Shown: positions 42,323-50,429 of the stretch, piece after piece | How the letters are laid out: each line of letters begins with the position of its first letter | Numbering within the stretch: the first letter of the stretch is position 1 | Origin: Pedobacter rhizosphaerae | Lineage (GTDB): Bacteria > Bacteroidota > Bacteroidia > Sphingobacteriales > Sphingobacteriaceae | NCBI RefSeq assembly: GCF_900111155.1 | Contig: NZ_FOGG01000010.1 | Span: forward strand, 110,821-174,820 | Direction: 5' to 3' | Length of the DNA stretch: 64,000 bases | Program-made: the position numbers and the translations under genes | The notes under the pieces: generated by a model | The model's input: the letters and a program-made list of their open reading frames with translations, nothing else | Told to the model about the DNA's origin: nothing | Database searches by the model: none

Positions 42323-43162
42323 TTATTTCAAATCGGTAATTGCACAATGATCCATATCTCCATAGTCTAAGTTTTCACCAGCCATTCCCCAGATGAAAGT
42401 ATAGTTACTGGTTCCCGCTCCCGAGTGGATAGACCAGTTTGGTGAAATTACCGCCTGATCGTTCTGCATCCAGATGTGACGGGTTTCTTGTGGCTGTCCC
42501 ATAAAATGACACACGCTTTGGCCCTGAGGAACCTCAAAATAGAAATAAGCTTCCATTCTTCTGTCGTGCGTATGTGCAGGCATGGTATTCCAAACGCTTC
42601 CCGATTTTAATTCGGTCATTCCCATTTGTAACTGGCAGGTTGGCAATACACTATTTACCAGAAGTTTATTTATGATACGGTGATTGGCTGTTGCCGGTGT
42701 ACCCAGTTCTACCACTTCTGCATCAGTTTTACTTACTTTTTTAGTTGGATATTGACGGTGTGCAGGTGCTGAGTTAATATAAAGTTTAGCAGGCTGAGCG
42801 GCATCTACAGATTCAAAAGACACTTCTTTAGTTCCCTGGCCAATATATAAGGCCTCCTTGTAAGACAATTCAAAACGTTCGCCATCGGCTGTTACAATTG
42901 CAGCACCACCAACATTGATTATACCAAGCTCTCTTCTTTCTAAAAAGTAGCCAGCTTTTAAATCATCAGGATTAGGAAGTGAAATTTTCTGGTCAACAGG
43001 CATTGCTCCACCAACAATGTATCGATCAAAGTGAGACAAGGTAAGGTTCACTTGATTGGGTTCAAATACATTTTCGATTAAGAAATTTTCCCGCAATGCG
43101 GCGGTGTCCATCGTTTTTACTTCATTAGGGCTTTGAGCGTAACGGCTTTCGAATTTATTCAT
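42323..43162 (-). CDS. kduI: 5-dehydro-4-deoxy-D-glucuronate isomerase (KduI)
   Basis: A 279-residue KduI with the metal-binding cupin motif including MPAHTHDRRMEAYFYFEV (two His and one Glu) near residue 198 and a later NWSIHSGAGTSNYTFIWGMAG. It converts 5-keto-4-deoxyuronate to 2,5-diketo-3-deoxygluconate, the step before KduD. It heads the minus-strand operon kduI-DUF4861-kduD. Its promoter carries a TATATTTG -7 box and a perfect 17-nt palindrome. Confidence 0.95.
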   Translation of the reverse strand: MNKFESRYAQSPNEVKTMDTAALRENFLIENVFEPNQVNLTLSHFDRYIVGGAMPVDQKISLPNPDDLKAGYFLERRELGIINVGGAAIVTADGERFELSYKEALYIGQGTKEVSFESVDAAQPAKLYINSAPAHRQYPTKKVSKTDAEVVELGTPATANHRIINKLLVNSVLPTCQLQMGMTELKSGSVWNTMPAHTHDRRMEAYFYFEVPQGQSVCHFMGQPQETRHIWMQNDQAVISPNWSIHSGAGTSNYTFIWGMAGENLDYGDMDHCAITDLK

Positions 43163-43217
43163 TGGTTAAAATTTGTTTTATAATTTAAGGCCCATCCAAA
43201 TGGATAAACCTGATTCA

Positions 43218-43254
43218 CAAATATATTTATACTATGCTTATTATCAGATAATAA
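43218..43254 (-). promoter_or_regulatory. kduI promoter with perfect 17-nt palindrome operator
   Basis: The -7 box on the minus strand reads TATATTTG (43218-43225), giving a leader of about 49 nt. TTATTATC-A-GATAATAA (43238-43254) is a perfect palindrome with 8-nt arms covering roughly -27 to -43, where binding would control transcription. It lies in the short gap after the AraC gene. Confidence 0.65.
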
Positions 43255-43270
43255 TTGAAAATAGTGCGCT

Positions 43271-44134
43271 TTAGGCAAAAGCTTGCTGGTAACGCAGAGG
43301 GCTTTTACCTGTAATCTGTTTAAAGCTCTTGTGAAAGCTGGTAAAGTTATAAAAACCACATTCAAAACAGATTTCCTTTACACTGAGTTTATCTTCAATT
43401 AACAGCTTGCAGGCTTGTCCTACCCTGATCTCCGTTAAAAACTGTGTATAGGTTTTCCTGCTTTTGGCTTTAAAAAATTTGCAAAAGGAATTAGGGCTAA
43501 TCTTCGCTACATCGGCAATTTCCTTCAAATCAATCTTCTTTTTGTAGTTGCTGATGGTATAATTGTAAATTGCCTGAATACGATCTTTTTCCGTTTCCTG
43601 AAAATTAGGTTGAAAGCCCAGGGAAACCAAAGTTTTTGCCGCTTTACAGCGGGCAATTTCACTCAGGGCTTCCATTAAGTAAACAATGCGGGTAGATCCT
43701 GCGGCTTCAATAATTTTAGGCAACAAATTAGCCAGGGTATCCCTTGTTGGTCCCAAAACCTGAATACCTTGTTTGGATTGTTCAATGACTCTTTTGATCT
43801 CCTGATTTTCCGGAAGATTTAAAAAAGTCGATCCCCAAAAGTCTTCCTTAAAGTGAATCACAAAAACATCTGCATGCTCATGCTCGCCTTCCTCAAAATA
43901 CTCATGATCGAAACGCCAGTAATGTGGAAGATTGCTCCCAACAAGCACTACGTCTCCATCATTAAAATTTTTGATGCTATCGCCAATAAATTGAGTTCCC
44001 CTCCCTTTTTTAAAATAGATGAGTTCTAAAGCAGAATGATAGTGCCAGCGATTGTTTACATCAGGCATCAAATCCCTCCGGGCACTAAAGGAATGGATTG
44101 AATTGGTTGAAACATTTAACAGGTGTGGTTTCAT
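43271..44134 (-). CDS. AraC-family regulator with N-terminal cupin
   Basis: A 287-residue regulator. The N-terminal cupin (about 20-130) has RWHYHSALELIYFKKG and SNLPHYWRFD, and two AraC helix-turn-helix motifs fill the last 100 residues (e.g. SPNSFCKFFKAKS and GFYNFTSFHKSFKQITGKSP). It lies between the kdu operon on one side and the fucP operon on the other, so it probably senses a sugar or uronate and controls one or both. Its promoter lies in the 205-nt gap shared with fucP. Confidence 0.9.
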   Translation of the reverse strand: MKPHLLNVSTNSIHSFSARRDLMPDVNNRWHYHSALELIYFKKGRGTQFIGDSIKNFNDGDVVLVGSNLPHYWRFDHEYFEEGEHEHADVFVIHFKEDFWGSTFLNLPENQEIKRVIEQSKQGIQVLGPTRDTLANLLPKIIEAAGSTRIVYLMEALSEIARCKAAKTLVSLGFQPNFQETEKDRIQAIYNYTISNYKKKIDLKEIADVAKISPNSFCKFFKAKSRKTYTQFLTEIRVGQACKLLIEDKLSVKEICFECGFYNFTSFHKSFKQITGKSPLRYQQAFA

Positions 44135-44301
44135 TAAATTCCTTATATCTGGTTAAAATTTAATCTAATATGCATCAAATTACACTAAAATAAAAATTAG
44201 GCACAATATTGCTTAATAAATTGGCAATTCCATTAAATTTTAATCAATCTTTTAAATCTAATTTGGTTATTTGTAAACAACCTTAATTAACCAAGTATTA
44301 A

Positions 44302-44323
44302 TTGTAAGTAAAAATATTTACAA
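44302..44323. promoter_or_regulatory. Inverted repeat TTGTAA-N10-TTACAA upstream of fucP
   Basis: Perfect 6-bp arms with a 10-nt AT-rich spacer, 17-38 nt before the fucP ATG. A TAATTTG sequence further upstream is a possible -7 element. The site may be an operator in the divergent gap. Confidence 0.4.
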
Positions 44324-44339
44324 GAAAGTGTAACCCCTT

Positions 44340-45647
44340 ATGAGCCATACATCTTCAACAGAATTTAAAACTACAGATGCACCAAATCGCGCTGGTGCCT
44401 ATCTCTTTCCTTTAATCTTAGTAACCAGTTTATTTTTCTTCTGGGGATTTATTCATAACCTGGATCCGGTACTGATCCCACACCTGAAAAAAGCCTTCCG
44501 CTTAACCGATTTGGAAACAGCTTTTGTAGATTTCTCGGTATTTATTGCTTACTTTATTATGGCATTACCTGCAGGATATTTTATGCGCAAGTTTGGCTAC
44601 AAAAGCGGCATTATTTTAGGCTTAGCTTTATTCGCTATTGGATCCTTTTTATTCGTTCCCGCAGCAGATACCCGCCAGTATTTATTTTTCTTAGGGGCAT
44701 TGTTTGTTATTGCCTGCGGACTTGCATTCTTAGAAACAGCGGCCAATCCTTATGTTACCGTTTTAGGTAATCCGGAAACAGCTACACAACGGTTAAACTT
44801 CTCACAATCCTTTAATGGTTTAGCGGCTTTCCTAGCTCCGGTAATCGGAGGGAAAATTATCCTCTCTGACACCAACTATACAGACGAGCAGCTCAACAAA
44901 ATGCTTCCGGCAGCTAAAGAAGCTTACTTAATTGCTGAGGCCAACAGTGTGAAAGGCCCGTATTTAACCTTAGCCATCGTCATAGTGGTAATAGCCGTAC
45001 TTTTTATATTCACCAAATTGCCCGACATCAAAGAAAACAAAGAAGAGACAGAAACATCAACCATTGCACATGCTTTAAAACACAAACATTTGGTTTGGGC
45101 CATCATAGCGCAGTTCTTTTATGTGGGCGCACAAGTTTGTGTGTTGAGCTTCTTCATCCGTTTCGCTTCGGTTTCGGCAGGCATAACTCAAACAGAAGCC
45201 AGTTGGTATGCAGGGGGTGCAGGTTTAGCCTTTATGCTTGGCCGTTTTGCAGGAACCTTCTTTATGCAGTTTGTAGCCCCAAACAAGTTATTAATGTTAT
45301 ATGCCTTACTCAGCATTGTTTTTACCTTGGTTTCTATTTTTGCACAAGGTATTATTACCGTTTACGCCCTTATTGCTATCGCCTTTTTTATGTCGATTAT
45401 GTTCCCAACTATTTTTTCGATGGGGATTACCGGCTTAGGAAAAGATACCAAACTGGGTTCGTCTTTAATTGTGATGTCTATTGTTGGTGGTGCTTTTCTG
45501 CCTTTAGGCCTGGGTTATATTTCAGATATTACTGGCAACATCCAATACGGATACATTGTTCCCTTAATCTGCTTTGTAGTCGTATTTATCTTTGGTTGGA
45601 AAAAATGGAAGCCTGTACAAACCGAACAGCCCATTACCGTACAATAA
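44340..45647 (+). CDS. FucP-type sugar:H+ symporter (MFS)
   Basis: A 435-residue protein with 12 membrane segments and the FucP-family opening LFFFWGFIHNLDPVLIPHLK, near residues 31-50. The middle ETAANPYVTVLGNPE is also characteristic of FucP/GluP transporters. L-fucose or a related sugar or sugar acid is a likely substrate, with precision limited because the family also moves glucose and galactose. It starts the operon that continues with UxaA, a mutarotase and an SDR. Confidence 0.9.
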   Translation: MSHTSSTEFKTTDAPNRAGAYLFPLILVTSLFFFWGFIHNLDPVLIPHLKKAFRLTDLETAFVDFSVFIAYFIMALPAGYFMRKFGYKSGIILGLALFAIGSFLFVPAADTRQYLFFLGALFVIACGLAFLETAANPYVTVLGNPETATQRLNFSQSFNGLAAFLAPVIGGKIILSDTNYTDEQLNKMLPAAKEAYLIAEANSVKGPYLTLAIVIVVIAVLFIFTKLPDIKENKEETETSTIAHALKHKHLVWAIIAQFFYVGAQVCVLSFFIRFASVSAGITQTEASWYAGGAGLAFMLGRFAGTFFMQFVAPNKLLMLYALLSIVFTLVSIFAQGIITVYALIAIAFFMSIMFPTIFSMGITGLGKDTKLGSSLIVMSIVGGAFLPLGLGYISDITGNIQYGYIVPLICFVVVFIFGWKKWKPVQTEQPITVQ

Positions 45648-45717
45648 TTAATTTTTGAAGCCTGAAAAACAGAAATTACCCTTATCCCTATTAACATTAA
45701 AATGAATTTATAATATT

Positions 45718-47358
45718 ATGAATAATCTAGTGCTTCAAATAAATGCAGCAGACAATGTTTTGGTCGCCCTTCAGGATTTATCCAAAGGAGATGTGATCTC
45801 GCATTTAGACAGGACCTATAAACTAGTTGACGATATACCTGCAAAACATAAATTTTTTATGCAGGATATGAACGCTGGAGAAGAAGTATTGATGTATGGT
45901 GTTTTAGTTGGAAAAGTTCAGTTTTCGGTAAAACTTGGCGAACGCATGAGTACAGAGAATACCAAACATGCTGCCGAGCCGTTTGCTTATCGTCCTTTCG
46001 ATTATCAGTGGGAAGCCCCTAATGTAGAGCGGTTTACCGATAGAAAATTTAATGGCTATCACCGAAGTGACGGGAAAGTTGGCACAGCCAATTACTGGTT
46101 ATTTATCCCTACTGTATTCTGTGAAAACCGCAACCTGGATATCATCAAAGAATCGCTCCATTCTGGATTGGGTTATGCTGTTGATGATAAATATAAAAGC
46201 TACACTACTAAGCTGGTTGAGGCACTGGAAAGCGGAGAAAGCATTAACGAAGTTTCTTTCGAACCCAGTAAAACGCCACAAGCCAAGCGCGTGTTCAAAA
46301 ACGTAGATGGCATTAAATTCTTAAATCACAGTGGTGGATGTGGCGGCACACGTCAGGATTCAGATACTTTGAGTAAACTATTGTCGGCATATGCCGATCA
46401 TCCCAATGTGGGAGGAATTACACTGCTGAGCTTAGGTTGTCAGCATTTACAGGTAGCGGATTTTAAACGCGATCTTTTAAGCAGAAATCCTAAATTTGAT
46501 AAGCCCCTATTCGTTTTTGAACAGCAAAAAACGCAAAGTGAAGAACAGTTAATTCAACAAGCCATCAAAAATACATTTGAGGGTTTAATCGCAATAAACG
46601 AACAGGAACGCAAGCCTGCTGGTTTAGATAAACTTTGTGTGGGTGTAAAATGTGGTGGAAGTGATGGTTTCAGTGGTATTTCTGCTAATCCGGCAGTGGG
46701 CTATTGTGCAGATTTGTTAGTAGGTTTAGGCGCTAAAGTATTGTCGGCTGAATTCCCCGAGCTATGTGGTGTAGAACAGGAAATGATCGATCGTTCAGTA
46801 GATCAGGCAACGGCTGAAAAGTTCATTAAGCTGATGACAGAATATGATGCCCTGGCGCACCAGGTAGGTTCTGGTTTTTACATGAACCCTTCGCCCGGAA
46901 ATATCAAAGACGGATTGATTACAGATGCCATCAAGTCAGCTGGCGCAGCGCGTAAAGCGGGATCATCTCCTGTGGTAGATGTATTAGATTACACAGAACC
47001 CGCAACCAAAGCAGGTTTAAGTTTAGTGTGTACCCCTGGAAACGATGTGGAAGCTACTACTGGTAAAGCGGCATCTGGTGCTACCTTAATTTTGTTTACC
47101 ACAGGCCTGGGTACTCCAACTGGAAATCCGGTATGTCCTACCATTAAAGTAGCCACTAATTCTGGTTTGGCTATGCGAATGAGCGACATTATAGACATTG
47201 ATACCGGTGCCATTATCAAGGGAGAGAAAAGCATTAACCAGATGGGGGAAGATATTTTAGAATACTGCATTAAAGTAGCCAGCGGCGAAGAAATACCGAA
47301 GGCAGTACAACTGAATCAAGACGATTTTATTCCCTGGAAAAGAGGCGTTAGCTTATAA
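45718..47358 (+). CDS. UxaA-family (altronate-type) dehydratase
   Basis: A 546-residue enzyme with the N-terminal SAF domain (about 1-85) and a large C-terminal UxaA/GarD catalytic domain (HSGGCGGTRQDSD near 200 and later VGVKCGGSDGFSGI near 315). The family dehydrates altronate, galactarate or, in fused two-domain forms, other sugar acids to 2-keto-3-deoxy acids. With a fucose/rhamnose-type mutarotase and an SDR next to it, a fuconate-type substrate is as plausible as altronate. The product would enter the same keto-deoxy acid pool that KduD feeds. Confidence 0.85.
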   Translation: MNNLVLQINAADNVLVALQDLSKGDVISHLDRTYKLVDDIPAKHKFFMQDMNAGEEVLMYGVLVGKVQFSVKLGERMSTENTKHAAEPFAYRPFDYQWEAPNVERFTDRKFNGYHRSDGKVGTANYWLFIPTVFCENRNLDIIKESLHSGLGYAVDDKYKSYTTKLVEALESGESINEVSFEPSKTPQAKRVFKNVDGIKFLNHSGGCGGTRQDSDTLSKLLSAYADHPNVGGITLLSLGCQHLQVADFKRDLLSRNPKFDKPLFVFEQQKTQSEEQLIQQAIKNTFEGLIAINEQERKPAGLDKLCVGVKCGGSDGFSGISANPAVGYCADLLVGLGAKVLSAEFPELCGVEQEMIDRSVDQATAEKFIKLMTEYDALAHQVGSGFYMNPSPGNIKDGLITDAIKSAGAARKAGSSPVVDVLDYTEPATKAGLSLVCTPGNDVEATTGKAASGATLILFTTGLGTPTGNPVCPTIKVATNSGLAMRMSDIIDIDTGAIIKGEKSINQMGEDILEYCIKVASGEEIPKAVQLNQDDFIPWKRGVSL

Positions 47359-47382
47359 ATTATTCATGACCAACTAATAAAT

Positions 47383-47712
47383 ATGAAAAGATATTGTTTC
47401 GCGCTGGATCTACTCTCTGATCCGGAACTAATTGCCGAATATGAAAAGTACCATGCAGCCGTGTGGCCAGAAATCCTAGAAAGTATCAGTGGTGCCGGTG
47501 TTGAAGTATGTGAAATTTATAGAACCGGAGACAGGCTGTTTATGATTATGGAGGTAAACGACTCCTTTTCTTTCGAAGCAAAAGGTGCAGCGGATGCCGC
47601 AAACCCGAAGGTTCAGGAATGGGAGAAACTCATGTGGAAATATCAAAAAGCGCTTCCCAATGCCAAACCCGGAGAGAAGTGGATTTTAATGAATAAGATA
47701 TTCGAACTTTAA
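47383..47712 (+). CDS. L-rhamnose mutarotase family protein (rhamnose/fucose mutarotase)
   Basis: A 109-residue dimeric ferredoxin-like protein of the RhaM type, with YEKYHAAVWPEILESISGAG near residues 20-40 and the C-terminal KWILMNKIFEL. It equilibrates alpha and beta forms of a deoxy sugar. In this operon, between the UxaA dehydratase and an SDR, it fits oxidative L-fucose breakdown, in which the mutarotase supplies the anomer for the dehydrogenase. Distinguishing L-fucose from L-rhamnose by sequence alone is not possible. Confidence 0.85.
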   Translation: MKRYCFALDLLSDPELIAEYEKYHAAVWPEILESISGAGVEVCEIYRTGDRLFMIMEVNDSFSFEAKGAADAANPKVQEWEKLMWKYQKALPNAKPGEKWILMNKIFEL

Positions 47713-47722
47713 TTACCAGTAA

Positions 47723-48505
47723 ATGAATTTAAATTTAAAAGATAAAATTTTCTTAGTAAGTGGTGCTGCAAAAGGTATCGGTGCTGCTATTGTACGTACC
47801 TTAGCTGCAGAGCAAGCTTTACCTATTGTGATTGGCAGAAATGAGCAGGATAATTTGAAATTGGTAAACGAGCTAAAAGAACAGGGCTTAAAGGCCGATC
47901 ACATCGTGGCTGAGCTGACTAACCCTGCAGATTGTAAAAGAGTAATAGAAGAAGCTTTAAGCAGATATGAAACGATTGACGGCCTGATCAATAACGCGGG
48001 AGTGAACGATGGTGTAGGCTTAGATAGTGGCGATTATGAAGCATTTATGCACTCTCTGCATAAAAATGTAGTGCATTATTATTTACTTGCTCACCACGCT
48101 TTACCGGCTTTAAAAAAGAGCAAGGGCGCAATTGTAAACATTGGCAGTAAAACTGCCGAAACTGGTCAGGGCGGAACTTCAGGTTATGCGGCAGCAAATG
48201 GTGGAAGAAATGCCTTAACACGCGAATGGGCGGTAGAACTTCTGCCTTTCGGAATCAGGGTAAATGCGGTAATTGTAGCTGAAGCCTGGACCCCACTTTA
48301 CCAAACCTGGATCAGTACTTTTGATCAACCAGAAGAAAAACTAAAAAGCATAACCAGTAAAATCCCATTGGAAAACAGAATGACCAAAACAGAAGAAATC
48401 GCCGATATGGTGGCTTTTCTGTTATCAGATCGCTCTAGCCATACCACAGGACAATTAATTCATGTAGATGGTGGTTATGTGCATTTAGACAGGGCGATTA
48501 GCTAG
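47723..48505 (+). CDS. SDR family oxidoreductase, likely sugar dehydrogenase
   Basis: A 260-residue SDR with the SGAAKGIG cofactor loop near residue 13, NNAG near 91, and YAAANGG in place of the usual YxxxK (Y157 followed by AAA, then N, with no Lys at +4). The catalytic Lys is replaced, which is unusual for an SDR and needs checking. Family members with this position in fucose operons oxidise L-fucose to L-fuconolactone. A fuconolactonase gene is not seen downstream, where the operon ends at a terminator. Confidence 0.75.
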   Translation: MNLNLKDKIFLVSGAAKGIGAAIVRTLAAEQALPIVIGRNEQDNLKLVNELKEQGLKADHIVAELTNPADCKRVIEEALSRYETIDGLINNAGVNDGVGLDSGDYEAFMHSLHKNVVHYYLLAHHALPALKKSKGAIVNIGSKTAETGQGGTSGYAAANGGRNALTREWAVELLPFGIRVNAVIVAEAWTPLYQTWISTFDQPEEKLKSITSKIPLENRMTKTEEIADMVAFLLSDRSSHTTGQLIHVDGGYVHLDRAIS

Positions 48506-48600
48506 ACAGGAGCATAGAGCAAAGGGTAAGGAGCAAAGAATAAAGACTAAATGCGCTAATCGAACTTACAAAGACCATTAAACCCCAAAAATTAACAATA

Positions 48601-48634
48601 AAGGCTGCCCAATTTCTTGAGGCAGCCTTCTTTT
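48601..48634. terminator. Bidirectional terminator between SDR and susD
   Basis: AAGGCTGCC and GGCAGCCTT form a 9-bp perfect stem with a loop of about 11 nt, followed by CTTTT on the plus strand and TATTGTTAATTTTT on the minus strand. It separates convergent operons. Confidence 0.88.
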
Positions 48635-48647
48635 CAACTAACTAAAC

Positions 48648-50411
48648 CTAATTTATCCAGCCTGTATTTTGCTTGATGTTAGGATTTCTTTCAATCTCTA
48701 CCGCTGGAACTGCCCAGTTGTAAATGTAATCTCCTTTAAATGAATAAGCACTGGTTACCCTACCCCAAATCTGTTTTACGCCATTTCCCGGAGCGAAAAC
48801 CTTATCCTTCCAGCTTTTCCATCTCATTTCATCAAAGAAATTAATACCTTCATTAGGAAACTCAACTCTGCGCTCATTGCGGATACGCTCTCTTAAATCT
48901 GTTTGTCCGGTAACGTAAGTTTGCAATGCAGCATTGGTATTCTGCAATAGAGCCACTCCTGCCCTTCCTCTCACCTCATTCACCTTAGCCATAGCCTCAG
49001 CAGTTAATCCCTGCTCGTTCAAAGCCTCTGCCCAAATTAATAAAACATCTGCATATCTAATTAAAACAAAGTCTGTTGGTCCGTAATCTCTTCCTGGCGT
49101 TTCGGCTACGCCTTCATAAACATATTTTCTATACAGGTAATAGAAAAAGCTTTGCGTATCTGTACGTAAATCTCCATTGGTTGCAGCCTCTGCACGATAA
49201 GGCCATCTGGAAGTTACTACCGCATTTGCACCAGCAAAAACACCCACGTAAGTAGAATATGGTGTGATCACGTTAGCAGCTAAACGAGGATCGCGGTTGG
49301 CATAAGCGGCCAAAATCCTGGCCTCATTACCAGTTGGCAAGTATAAACTCATTTTTGCGCCACGAGTGGTTGCTGCAGCAATTTCAGTAGCGGTCAAGTT
49401 ATTGCGAAGAAAGTAAACCTCTCTTTCTGCTACGGTTAATGCCGAATAGCCCGGAATAACCGCATCCCAATTAAATTTAGAACCATCTGCGTTTTCATAT
49501 AGATCCACTAAATTAGGAGATACATGATAAGTATTCCAGCACGAACCGAACGATGAACGGGTACCACAATAGAATTGTGTGGTTGATCCATAACCGGGAA
49601 CGCCAATTTGCTGAATGGAAAAGATCATCTCATTGCTCTGCTCATTTGCCGTTTTAAATAGCGTATTATAATTGGCAAATAAGCCATAACCTGCGTCTTT
49701 TACTTTTTGAAAATCAGCAGCTGCCAAATCCCATTTCTCGGTATACATATAGGCTTTACCACGAAGTGCATAGGCTGCACCTTTGGTAACATGACCATAT
49801 GCGGCATTTCCCGCAATATATCTCTCTGGCAGATTAGGTTCGGCTATAGCAGCTGTTAAATCGGCAATCACCTGTGCCCAAACTTCAGCTTCCGTTGCAC
49901 GTGGCTTAGTCGCTTCCTCGGCCGTAAAAGGCTCTAAATAAATAGGAACACCTTTGTAAAGTTGATTCAATCGCAGATAAAAGTAAGCCCTTAAAAATTT
50001 AGCCTCTGCAATGTATCTGGCTTTTTTCTCAGCTGAGGACGGCGATTTTAAAGGGATGTTCACAATGGCACCATTAGCTCTTTGAATTCCCTCAAAAAGG
50101 TTTTGCCAGTGTGAACTGAAATAAGTGTTAGAAGGGGTAATTGTTCCAGATAATAAAGCCTCTACTCCTGTTGTTTGTCCGGTAAAACCTAAACAATCCA
50201 TTTGATAGAGTTCCAACCCTGATGCACCACCTGATGCATTTCCGTATCTCAACTGGGCGTACACGCCTGTCATTCCCAAATCCGTTAGGTTATCAGTAGT
50301 CCACATGGTTTCTGAGGCTACCTGAGAGTATGGTGCTGTTTCCAGCAGATCTTTTTTACAACCTGATATTAAAGCAACTGCGGTAATAGCGGTTAATATA
50401 TATTTTTTCAT
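48648..50411 (-). CDS. SusD/RagB surface lipoprotein (pair 3)
   Basis: A 587-residue lipoprotein with lipobox LISGC at residues 14-18. The classical SusD helical repeats include YIAEAKFLRAYFYLRLNQLY near residue 138 and the conserved RNERRVEFPNEGINFFDEMR near 515. It works with the SusC encoded 18 nt upstream, on the minus strand, and is the end of that operon. Confidence 0.93.
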   Translation of the reverse strand: MKKYILTAITAVALISGCKKDLLETAPYSQVASETMWTTDNLTDLGMTGVYAQLRYGNASGGASGLELYQMDCLGFTGQTTGVEALLSGTITPSNTYFSSHWQNLFEGIQRANGAIVNIPLKSPSSAEKKARYIAEAKFLRAYFYLRLNQLYKGVPIYLEPFTAEEATKPRATEAEVWAQVIADLTAAIAEPNLPERYIAGNAAYGHVTKGAAYALRGKAYMYTEKWDLAAADFQKVKDAGYGLFANYNTLFKTANEQSNEMIFSIQQIGVPGYGSTTQFYCGTRSSFGSCWNTYHVSPNLVDLYENADGSKFNWDAVIPGYSALTVAEREVYFLRNNLTATEIAAATTRGAKMSLYLPTGNEARILAAYANRDPRLAANVITPYSTYVGVFAGANAVVTSRWPYRAEAATNGDLRTDTQSFFYYLYRKYVYEGVAETPGRDYGPTDFVLIRYADVLLIWAEALNEQGLTAEAMAKVNEVRGRAGVALLQNTNAALQTYVTGQTDLRERIRNERRVEFPNEGINFFDEMRWKSWKDKVFAPGNGVKQIWGRVTSAYSFKGDYIYNWAVPAVEIERNPNIKQNTGWIN

Positions 50412-50429
50412 TTTCTTCCTTCTAAATCA

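Noticed and set aside
45095..45658. 187-aa plus-strand frame inside fucP
   Set aside because: Out-of-frame shadow of the membrane transporter gene.
48511..48549. Purine-rich GAGCAAAG-like stretch as a repeat array
   Set aside because: Short and irregular; it looks like ordinary low-complexity intergenic DNA.
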